A DNA stretch of 10,179 nucleotides from NCBI GenBank assembly GCA_964525045.1, contig CAZGFD010000048.1, forward strand, positions 1 through 10,179, read 5' to 3'. The notes under the pieces were generated by a model. The model saw only the letters and a program-made list of their open reading frames with translations. It had not been told where the DNA came from and searched no databases. Source of the DNA: G020348185 sp964525045. Lineage in GTDB: Bacteria; Nitrospirota; Nitrospiria; Nitrospirales; UBA8639. Positions 1 to 6,600 of the stretch are shown in pieces (position 1 is the stretch's first letter; every line of letters begins with the position of its first letter). Made by a program: the position numbers and the translations under genes.

Positions 1-1
1 G

Positions 2-832
2 GAGGGAGAGGAATGTGAAGTTGACGGCCGATTTGAGTGTACCCTGTGCAAAGAGTATTCCCCGTACTGTGTTCTCTGTCGGGGAGACGACTGCGCCAAT
101 ATCTCACAGGCCTTTCGCACCGAAAATGAACGGGATGACAATAGGGAACCAACAGGAAAAATTTTAGTATCATTTTTTCATGTCGAACCAGAAGACATCA
201 TTCCCCAGACCGTCCTCACTCAATTAGAAGAATCGGACGATGACGAACTGGTCCTGAGCTGTAATATTGGGACCCTGCACTCCGAAGAGAAATTCCTCCT
301 CGATTTTTCCCTCGATCTGACACAAGGGATCCATCCCAGTACCGCCGAGGCCACTTCGTTAACCTTTGATCCCGATCCCAGTTCCAATGAATCACCAGCG
401 GTCACCACCGTCGCCGTACCCGCCGGCCATCCCACGCGAGGGGGAGTGGGAGGCGATCAAGGGAGTGGGGAACACTGTTTTATTGCCACCGCGGCTTATG
501 GCTCAGCGTTAGCTCCGGAAGTGGAACGGTTACGGCAATTTCGTGATCGGTTTCTCCTTCCGTCTCCGGCTGGCCGACTGATTGTGGAAGCCTATTATGC
601 CATCAGTCCTCCTGTGGCGGCGTTTATTAGGGAGCATCCGCCCTTCAAAGGATTCATGCGTGGAGCCCTGTGGCCCATTGTCTGGTGGGTACAGCTCACG
701 CTTCAGGCTCCCTACTGGGGAGTCGCCATTCTCATGCTCGCCGTGCTCCTCACGGTGAGCGCTCTCTATGGGATGCTCCAACTTCTGACGCCGGCCCCCG
801 TTCAAACCCCAAACAGAAAGGACCGGGTATGA
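2..832 (+). CDS. CFI-box protein with C-terminal membrane anchor (3' part)
   Basis: The reading frame is open from the window edge, so the N-terminus is missing; 276 residues are visible. No enzymatic function is recognised. Residues 5-31 hold a cysteine cluster (Cys5, 13, 16, 23, 26, 31) with two CxxC pairs that could bind a metal or form disulfides. Residues 50-145 are acidic and polar. Residues 159-168 read CFIATAAYGS, the hallmark of the CFI-box domain, followed by the usual EVERLRQFRD, GRLIVEAYY and SPPVAAFI blocks to about residue 212. A hydrophobic helix at about 239-262 and a short basic tail (NRKDRV) end the protein, so it is probably a membrane-anchored extracytoplasmic protein. The next gene overlaps it by ATGA, which implies co-transcription. 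The CFI-box assignment is secure; the role is unknown. Confidence 0.85.
   Translation, partial: EGEECEVDGRFECTLCKEYSPYCVLCRGDDCANISQAFRTENERDDNREPTGKILVSFFHVEPEDIIPQTVLTQLEESDDDELVLSCNIGTLHSEEKFLLDFSLDLTQGIHPSTAEATSLTFDPDPSSNESPAVTTVAVPAGHPTRGGVGGDQGSGEHCFIATAAYGSALAPEVERLRQFRDRFLLPSPAGRLIVEAYYAISPPVAAFIREHPPFKGFMRGALWPIVWWVQLTLQAPYWGVAILMLAVLLTVSALYGMLQLLTPAPVQTPNRKDRV
817..822 (+). promoter_or_regulatory. Ribosome binding site for the 829 start
   Basis: AAAGGA lies 6 nt upstream of the ATG at 829, inside the end of the preceding gene. It decides the start: the same frame is open further upstream, but only this ATG has a Shine-Dalgarno site, and it also overlaps the preceding stop codon (ATGA). 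Confidence 0.7.
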
Positions 833-1167
833 ACCTTGTCCTGATAACCGCTGGGATAGTGATGATGGGAATCCTTCTACTCGATGGCAATGTGAGCCAC
901 AGCAAGTCCTTGTTGGATGAGGCCGAGATGGATGCCATCGATGCGAAGGGAGAATCCCCAGCCCTTGCGGCACCGACTCCCGAACCGACTCCCGCCATGT
1001 CAGACGCGGAGCTGGAAGAACTGGTGGGGTCGGGGCAAACCTTCCTCTCACCATACGATCAACCCTTCCATTCGATCGCGCCCCTCCCCTTGGTCGATTA
1101 TTTCAATCCCAATGGGACTCAGTATGACCCGACGCCTCCTACTCCTCAGTCCGCCAACCCTCGATGA
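829..1167 (+). CDS. Small exported or membrane-anchored protein of unknown function
   Basis: This encodes 112 residues. I do not recognise a family. Residues 1-19 form an uncharged hydrophobic segment (MNLVLITAGIVMMGILLL) with no clear signal peptidase site, so it may be an N-terminal anchor or an uncleaved signal. The rest is polar and rich in Pro, Thr and acidic residues, with a PTPEPTP linker at 49-55 and a PTPPTPQ tail. Two acidic short segments, DEAEMDAIDA (30-39) and SDAELEELVG (58-67), resemble each other. The start is supported by an AAAGGA site and the ATGA overlap with the CFI-box gene; the beta-barrel gene begins 7 nt after its stop. Composition suggests a flexible periplasmic or surface spacer protein working with its two neighbours, which is inference from position only. 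Confidence 0.7.
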   Translation: MNLVLITAGIVMMGILLLDGNVSHSKSLLDEAEMDAIDAKGESPALAAPTPEPTPAMSDAELEELVGSGQTFLSPYDQPFHSIAPLPLVDYFNPNGTQYDPTPPTPQSANPR

Positions 1168-1174
1168 ATGAATC

Positions 1175-1822
1175 ATGCGTGGGATCATCATAAAATCGTT
1201 CTTCCATCTCTTTCCCCTTTTCGCCGGTCTTTTTTGGGCTGGCGCCGTTCACGCCGAAATCTATGTCGGCGCCATGGGCGGGATCAACATCCCGAATGAC
1301 TTTAGCAATGTGCATTCAACGGGACAATTTCCGAATGTGCCCATTCCTGATGGCGACTTAGGCACGGCTCCCATGGCTGGAGCGAAGCTCGGGTTTTTTT
1401 TACCCAGCTACGACTGGGTGGGATTTGAATTTGAAGGGTTTTATTCCGCGCCGGAATATACTCCCTGGGTCGATCGGGGCGTTGATGCCAATTTAGAAGT
1501 CACCACGTTAGGGCTCAATGTCCTCTTTCGGTATCCCGGTGAACGAATTCAACCGTATTTCGGCGCGGGAGCGGGAATTTTTTGGGCAAAAATCGACTCA
1601 GACCTTCCGGGCCCGTCCTTAACAAATAACGCCGTCCCCGGATTGAATGTCGTTGGGGGAGTGCGAGGCTTTGTCACCGATTCGCTCGCCCTCTTCCTGG
1701 AATATAAATTTAACTATGTCCAATTCAATTTCCGTACAAGAATATTCGGATTGCCTTTTGGGTTTGAAGGGACGTATTTGGCCAATATCATTGCCGCCGG
1801 TCTGGCGTGGCATTTCCGGTAA
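1175..1822 (+). CDS. Outer-membrane beta-barrel protein (OMP_b-brl type), paralogue 1
   Basis: This encodes 215 residues. Residues 1-27 are a Sec signal peptide with a predicted cut after VHA27. The mature part has the alternating aromatic/glycine pattern of a small eight-strand barrel, for example YVGAMGG (30-36), KLGFFLPSYDWVGFEFEGF (71-89), RYPGERIQPYFGAGAGIFW (119-137) and LALFLEYKF (171-179), and it closes with GLAWHFR, an aromatic terminal beta-signal. This matches outer-membrane beta-barrel families of the OmpA/OmpW-like size class; no substrate can be read from sequence. There is no clear Shine-Dalgarno site, so translation may depend on coupling to the gene 7 nt upstream. A paralogue is convergent downstream (2171-2854) and shares most strand sequences. 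Family call is firm, specific function unknown. Confidence 0.9.
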   Translation: MRGIIIKSFFHLFPLFAGLFWAGAVHAEIYVGAMGGINIPNDFSNVHSTGQFPNVPIPDGDLGTAPMAGAKLGFFLPSYDWVGFEFEGFYSAPEYTPWVDRGVDANLEVTTLGLNVLFRYPGERIQPYFGAGAGIFWAKIDSDLPGPSLTNNAVPGLNVVGGVRGFVTDSLALFLEYKFNYVQFNFRTRIFGLPFGFEGTYLANIIAAGLAWHFR

Positions 1823-2170
1823 AATGCGGAGTTCATGATCCCCATAAAGACATGTATAAACATATTCACAATCATCCTTTTCTTTTTCCCCCGTCACGAT
1901 GCCATTTATGTCGCCCTTTAATTTTCCTGCCGGTACTGACATTATGGCCCCACCTCACCAGAAGTCCAAAAACAATGGGCGGTGAAATGGTACCCATTAA
2001 GCGTCAAAATGACCTTATATTAAAAATTGGGGGAGCCCTGAACGGGAAATCTGACGGATTGATCGTTTTATGCAATATGCAGTGTCGATTATTCAGGCAT
2101 TCATGGCTCCTTCTACAGGTAGATTGGGTGCAAGGGTCCGTTCCATAACCATTCGACTCTTGTCACTGAA
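1823..2170. other. Convergent intergenic region, no credible gene
   Basis: This lies between two convergent barrel genes and is visibly more AT-rich than the large gene to the right. Frames crossing it give no recognisable protein. No clear intrinsic terminator is visible. Two adjacent small inverted repeats are present: AATGG-TAC-CCATT (1986-1998) and GTCA-AAA-TGAC (2003-2013). They sit in a stretch reminiscent of transposon-end sequence (see findings). Nothing else in it can be assigned. Confidence 0.5.
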
Positions 2171-2854
2171 TCACAGAGGATCGACATTGAAGTGAAAAGA
2201 AAGGCCTCCAGCGGCGATATTGGCGGAATAGTCCCCCTTTAAAAAACCCAAATTGAAGGTCGCCCGGTTATATTTGTACTCCGCAAACAAGGCAAGGTGA
2301 TCGGTGATAAAACCCCGGACCCCCGCCAAGAAATTTAGGCCTGGAACCCAGTTATCCGCCGACAATGGAAAACCCTTAAAACTTTCCGATGCGAAAAAGA
2401 CCCCCAAGCCTGCTCCCACATAGGGTTGAATTCGTTTTCCGGGATACCGTACCAAGGCATTGATGCCCCAGGTAATGACCTGAATATCTCTCTCTGTTGT
2501 GAATAAAGAGCACTGACATCCGGATCCCATAACCGTTTGCTCTTTGAGATTTGGCCAGGCAAATACTCCCTCTGTCTCGATCCCAACTCCAACCCATTCC
2601 CAACTCGGAAAGTAATAGCCAATTTTGCCTCCACCCATCGCGGAGTTTTCTAATTCAAGGTCAAACGTGCCGCCACCAACGGGAGCAAGCTCAAATTGGG
2701 TATTGTTAAAGCCATTCGGAACAACATACCCCCCCATGCCAGCAACGTAAAACTCCGCGAATACTAAGCTTGGAGCAAGGCCCCCTAACAAGATAACTAC
2801 CGAAACAATTCCCTTCTTTGCCATGAGACACAATTCCTGGACTTCTTTTTTCAT
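2171..2854 (-). CDS. Outer-membrane beta-barrel protein (OMP_b-brl type), paralogue 2
   Basis: This encodes 227 residues from the ATG at 2854, chosen because GGAGGAGG lies just upstream; the frame extends further 5' but that extension looks non-coding. An alternative start at 2824 gives a shorter signal peptide but has a poor ribosome site. The signal peptide ends at VFA33. Barrel strands include YVAGMGG (36-42), KIGYYFPSWEWVGVGIETEG (77-96), RYPGKRIQPYVGAGLGVFF (136-154), GVRGFITDHLALFAEYKY (178-195), and a C-terminal GLSFHFNVDPL. These match paralogue 1 strand by strand. The loop at 101-121 is longer than in paralogue 1 and carries Cys113 and Cys115 (GSGCQCS), unusual in outer-membrane barrels. 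Likely function is outer-membrane pore or structural barrel; the ligand is unknown. Confidence 0.9.
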   Translation of the reverse strand: MKKEVQELCLMAKKGIVSVVILLGGLAPSLVFAEFYVAGMGGYVVPNGFNNTQFELAPVGGGTFDLELENSAMGGGKIGYYFPSWEWVGVGIETEGVFAWPNLKEQTVMGSGCQCSLFTTERDIQVITWGINALVRYPGKRIQPYVGAGLGVFFASESFKGFPLSADNWVPGLNFLAGVRGFITDHLALFAEYKYNRATFNLGFLKGDYSANIAAGGLSFHFNVDPL

Positions 2855-2859
2855 CCTTT

Positions 2860-2867
2860 CCTCCTCC
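2860..2867 (-). promoter_or_regulatory. Ribosome binding site for the 2854 start
   Basis: Read on the minus strand, GGAGGAGG ends 5 nt before the ATG at 2854. This strong site favours that ATG over the upstream in-frame extension and over the internal ATG at 2824. Confidence 0.75.
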
Positions 2868-3017
2868 ATTTTTATTCGTATGTTCGGTGAGTGAATCGGC
2901 ATTAACTTTGGGACAAATTGCCTCCTCCTTCGGAATCCGGACGGGGTAGTCCACAATTCGTTTCCCAAAGGGGTGAGACCTTCCCTTGCCTGCCGGAACT
3001 GGACGGCACTGCCTTCC

Positions 3018-3046
3018 GGACACCCTGATCATGCCCTAAGGTGTCC
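3018..3046. other. Perfect 7-bp inverted repeat (hairpin)
   Basis: GGACACC (3018-3024) and GGTGTCC (3040-3046) are perfectly complementary around a 15-nt loop. A second, 6-bp inverted repeat, CCGGAA (2993-2998) with TTCCGG (3014-3019), abuts and partly overlaps it, so the two stems are mutually exclusive at 3018-3019. No T-run follows on either strand, so this is not a standard intrinsic terminator. It could be an operator, a leader RNA element or chance. Confidence 0.4.
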
Positions 3047-3125
3047 ACCGAGTTGGCTTACAAGAAATATGTGACAATCCGGTCTACCTCGAGATGATTA
3101 GGATCACCTGAATGGGTTTTCTTCG

Positions 3126-3150
3126 GTGTCCCCTCAAGTTCCCATTCGTG
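3126..3150 (+). repeat. Dispersed GTGTCCCCTCAA repeat, copy 1
   Basis: The stretch GTGTCCCCTCAAGTTCCC and the following ATTCGTG match, with two single-base indels and a few substitutions, a second direct copy at 3526-3552. A shorter inverted copy of the core, AACTTGAGGGG, lies at 3433-3443. The repeats flank the RNA-like fold and G-tract area. Confidence 0.45.
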
Positions 3151-3191
3151 TTGTCTAATTTCCTCCCCTCACAGCGCCCATAGGGGTAATT

Positions 3192-3209
3192 GGCAATACA
3201 CCCATTGCC
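3192..3209. other. Perfect 6-bp hairpin
   Basis: GGCAAT (3192-3197) and ATTGCC (3204-3209) pair around a 6-nt loop. On the minus strand it follows the structured RNA candidate by about 30 nt, in the position of an expression-platform stem, but no U-run follows it. Its function is not established. Confidence 0.35.
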
Positions 3210-3239
3210 TAGCACGGAAAACTAAAAAGGCGAGTCCAT

Positions 3240-3356
3240 CGCTGGAAGGAACCCCGTGTCCAAAATGGTTCAGTGTTGTGGTAGCTCTCCTCACCGGTGA
3301 TTGCACGGTGACCGATAGCGTCGCTCAAAACCCACGGACCGGGAGCCTCACCAGCG
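3240..3356 (-). ncRNA. Candidate structured RNA / riboswitch-like leader (M-box-like elements)
   Basis: Read on the minus strand, the element is closed by CGCTGG (3356-3351) pairing with CCAGCG (3245-3240). Inside, GGTGAGGCTCC (3352-3342) can pair with GGAGAGCTACC (3290-3280) through an imperfect stem. A TCACCG/CGGTGA hairpin (3311-3291) lies within it, and GAACC/GGTTC forms a further hairpin nearer the 3' side. GGTGAGGCTCC followed by a GCTAC block is a signature of the M-box (ykoK) magnesium riboswitch. However, the element is shorter than the family norm and the conserved 3' half is not recognisable. In this orientation it would sit about 390 nt upstream of the barrel gene at 2854. It may be a variant or remnant riboswitch, an undescribed RNA, or a structured spacer. 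Confidence 0.35.
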
Positions 3357-3357
3357 T

Positions 3358-3453
3358 GGGGGGGGGAAAATACCTTTGTTCTCGGGTTCCTTTTCCGCAG
3401 CCTAACTAACCTATTCGGTCGAGGTACGCAGAAACTTGAGGGGGGGAAATACC
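3358..3453 (+). repeat. Two G-tract repeats, G9AAAATACC and G7AAATACC
   Basis: A run of nine G followed by AAAATACC (3358-3374) recurs 82 nt later as seven G followed by AAATACC (3440-3453). The copies differ only in the length of the G and A runs, as expected if such tracts change by replication slippage. They lie about 240-330 bp upstream of the giant gene and adjoin the 5' end of the minus-strand RNA candidate. Confidence 0.6.
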
Positions 3454-3508
3454 GCCTTCCTGCTCCCGCCCCCCTTGCCCACCGAGGCATTCTCCCACGC
3501 GAAGCAAA

Positions 3509-3524
3509 TTTTTTTATTTTTTTT
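3509..3524 (+). other. T-tract T7-A-T8
   Basis: Fifteen T in sixteen bases, immediately before copy 2 of the GTGT-CCCC repeat. On the plus strand no GC-rich hairpin directly abuts it, although a G7 run (3440-3446) could pair with the C6 run near 3470-3476 over a long loop. It could act as a poor terminator, a bent-DNA or UP-like element upstream of the giant gene, or a slippage-prone tract. Confidence 0.35.
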
Positions 3525-3525
3525 C

Positions 3526-3552
3526 GTGTTCCCCCTCAACTTCGGGTTCGCG
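3526..3552 (+). repeat. Dispersed GTGTTCCCCCTCAA repeat, copy 2
   Basis: Direct copy of the element at 3126-3150, with one extra T and one extra C in the 5' half and substitutions in the 3' half. See copy 1 for the shared core. Confidence 0.45.
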
Positions 3553-3673
3553 GGGGCCGAAAACCTGTGTCATGACCAAAAAAAATAGGCCCCAGAAAAA
3601 TTGATTGGCCAATGCCACCGACCACGTGTCCGACGATGCCGCATTCACCACCAGCTTCACCCTCCAATACGTC

Positions 3674-3679
3674 AAGGAG
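3674..3679 (+). promoter_or_regulatory. Ribosome binding site of the giant gene
   Basis: AAGGAG lies 7 nt before the ATG at 3687, an optimal spacing. Together with the signal peptide that begins at this ATG, it fixes the start. Confidence 0.8.
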
Positions 3680-3686
3680 CTTTCTC

Positions 3687-6600
3687 ATGCTTTCTCACAA
3701 TCGACCAGTCCTTTCTAACCTGCTCTGCCTGGGAATCCTCGTGAGTCTCTGGCTCCTTCCTATGGGGCCACCGCGGGTCTTAGCCCAAGAGGCCGACGCC
3801 GACGTGCCGATTGTCCAGGTGGGCGGAACGGTCCACGGGGACCTGTTCACCGGTCAGGCCACGTTGAGTGTGCCACTCACGGTGCTCCCTGGGCGCCAGG
3901 GCCTGCAACCGGAGCTGGCGTTGGTCTATGGCAGTGCCAATGGCAATGGCTGGGTGGGGATGGGCTGGAAGTTGGAAAAAGGGGTGATCGAACGCAACCT
4001 GAAATTTGGGGTGGACTATGAGGCTGATGACTACGTGTTTCGCTTAGATGGCGTCAATGTCGAACTGGTCAACATCGGCAATGATGAATACCGGGCGAAG
4101 ATTGAAGGAGGCTTTACGCGCATTCAGAAAAAAACGGGAGCGGAGGGGCCTTATTTTGAAGCCACCGACCGCTACGGCACCCGGTATATCTTTGGCGAAA
4201 GGGCGCGCGTGGCAGATCCCGACGACACCACGCGAGTGTTTCGGTGGTGTCTGGAACGGGTGGAAGACCCAAATGGCAACTATATGACCTTCACCTATGA
4301 GACCCCAGACGGCGACAATCAAGCCTACTTAACCACGATCGCTTATACCGGGCATGAGGGCGAAGGGCTGGCCCCCGCGACGACGGTGGCTTTTGAATTG
4401 GAAGATCGCCCCGATGCGCCCACGCTGTATACGTCCCACTTTCCCATGAGGACCTCCAAACGCCTCACAAAAATTGTGATGAACGCGCCGAATGGCGAAG
4501 CGATGCGCTCGTACCAGCTGGCCTACCACACGACCCTCTCCTCCAGTGGGCGCTCACTTCTCCAATCGGTGAAAGAGTGTGGCCGCCCACGGGACAATGG
4601 GGATGGGACGGTGACGGAGACGTGTTTGCCGGCCCAAACCTTTACGTATACGACGCCCCAAGGGGTCTCATTTTCGGAATACCTGCAGTCCCTCCCGCTG
4701 GAGGGCACCTCCTGTTCAACGGGGTCCGGCTGTCGGGGCCGGACCGATGTCCCCCAGGGGCCCGTGGGTCCGTCGGATATAGATGGAAACGGCCGCCTGG
4801 AACTCGTAGCCCTCTCGCATTTGCCTAAGACGGGTGAGGAGCCCCCGCCGGACCCCGATCCTCAAGGGCAGACCCCCGATGCCCATACCAATTGCGTGGT
4901 CAGCGCGAGCATTCCCGGGTTCACGCATGGCAGTTTGTGCACCTGGTTTTATGATTCCCATACCAACTATGGCCTCGAGCTGCCGGAGGAGCGGACCAAT
5001 CATTGGGCACCCTTCAATCAATTAGAGGTGACGGCGCCGGTCCGGGGAACACCGGACCATCGCTTGGCCGAAGGGCCAACCGGCTTTGCGGATATCACGG
5101 GCAATGGGGCCACGGAAGTGTACCAGTGGGACTTTGATGGGATGATTGATCTCCATATTCCGCAACTCGCGGCTGATCAGCGGGTATTGGAGAGTTGGGT
5201 GTCGCTGCCCGACGTCCTGACCTGGGACAGTTTTTCGGAGACCACCGATCCTCAGGAACTCAATTTTCGAATTGGCTTTGCGGATATCGATGGCGATGGC
5301 CAGGCCGATTTTTGGGGTCGGAAGGGGTTGACAGTGGAGGTGCATCTTGCCAGCGAGTACGATGCGGCCAATCAGGAGCAGACGTTTGAACCGGCCAAGA
5401 CGTTCACGTGGGCGGAGATGGGCCCCCTGGGGAGCCCTATGGGCTTTGTCGATGTGAATGGGGATGGCGAGGCCGATTTTTGGGGGTGGCGGGCGGATGG
5501 CGATGTAGAAATCCGGCTCTCGCAAGGAGATGGGACGGTCGGGTCCCCCGTCATCTTGCCGTGGGTCAATGACTCGAATCGGGAGCGACCTTTAGGGTTT
5601 GCCGATATTAATGGCGACGGCTTGGCCGATTTTTGGGGCTGGGCGGTCGTGACGGACGGGCCCTATGTCACGGGGCATCTCTATTATGCGATGGCCCAGG
5701 GGGATGGGAGCTTTGGGTCTCCCCAGAGCCTGTTCTGGGCCGATCCGCCGCCCGAGAGTAGCCCCCCTGACCCCGAGACCGACCTCTCCCTCTTGGGGCG
5801 GATCGGGTTTGCGGATGTGAACGGCGATGGGAAAGCCGACGTCTATGGGTGGAAACCCGACGTGCCTGGGATTACCGTGCACTTAACCCAAAAGGATGGC
5901 ACCATCAGTGCCACCGGCGAGACCGTGGGGTGGACCGGGAATGCGGGGAACGATGGGCCGTTTGGGTTTGCAGATATGACCGGCGATGGGCTGGCCGATT
6001 TCTATGGGTGGACCGCCTCAGGCTGGGGCGGACAGGTCAACATTCTTAGGGCAGGCGGCGAGAAGCCGGATTTGCTGGTTGGCGTGGAAAATGGGCTGGG
6101 CGGGACATGGACCCTCACGTATGTGTCGACGGCGGATTCGGCGCATGCGGCCGAGCAGACCCAATTCCCATTCGCCCTCCCGATTGTACAGGAAGTGCTC
6201 GTTGACGATGGCTACAGCAACCTGAGCCGAACCACCTATGGCGTGACGGGGGGCTATTATCACTTGGGCGAGCGGGACTTCCGGGGCTTTCACCGGGCTG
6301 AGATGCGTGATCCGCGCGGGATCACGACGCGCACCTGGTTTCATCAAGGCAACGATGTGGCGGTGGACGTCAATGACCCCACGGTCGCGGATGGCTATTT
6401 GAAAGGGGCGCGGTATCGGGAGACGGTGACCGGCCCCGACCCCAACAACCAAGGTGGCTTCGGAGAGGGGGTTGAGATTGTGTATGCCAAAACCGAGACC
6501 ATTTATGCTGACGATACGGATAGCCATGCCCCCTTCTTTACCCCTCCTCAGACGCAAACGCAGTGGCGGTGTGGGGAGGCCGGGCCCTGTCAAGTGTCGC

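Larger units (their letters stand above)
2855..3686. other. Divergent intergenic region rich in structure
   Basis: These 832 bp separate the minus-strand barrel gene from the plus-strand giant gene. No frame gives a convincing protein. From left to right it holds a GGACACC hairpin (3018-3046), a GTGTCCCC repeat (3126-3150), a GGCAAT/ATTGCC hairpin (3192-3209), an RNA-like fold (3240-3356), two G-tract repeats (3358-3374 and 3440-3453), a T-tract (3509-3524), the second GTGTTCCCCC repeat (3526-3552), the palindromes GTCATGAC (3569-3576) and ATTGGCCAAT (3604-3613), then the ribosome site of the giant gene. Both promoters must lie here or overlap it, but no -35/-10 pair is clear enough to call. 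Confidence 0.6.

Noticed and set aside
1807..2148. 113-codon plus-strand frame in the convergent gap
   Set aside because: It begins inside the end of barrel paralogue 1, has no recognisable domain and no ribosome site, and its composition is typical of random translation.
3439..3476. G7/C6 long-loop hairpin followed by the T-tract as an intrinsic terminator
   Set aside because: The loop is over 20 nt and the T-tract starts more than 30 nt after the stem, so it does not fit an intrinsic terminator on the plus strand.
3209..3490. 93-codon open frame on the minus strand in the intergenic region
   Set aside because: It spans the hairpins, the G-tracts and the RNA-like element, has no domain, and its composition follows homopolymer runs. 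The RNA structure explains the region better.
3605..3718. Short plus-strand frame overlapping the start of the giant gene
   Set aside because: It has only a TTG start, no ribosome site and runs 32 bp into the real gene. A few residues look protein-like (DDAAFTTSFTLQY), so a degraded upstream gene end is possible but not supportable.
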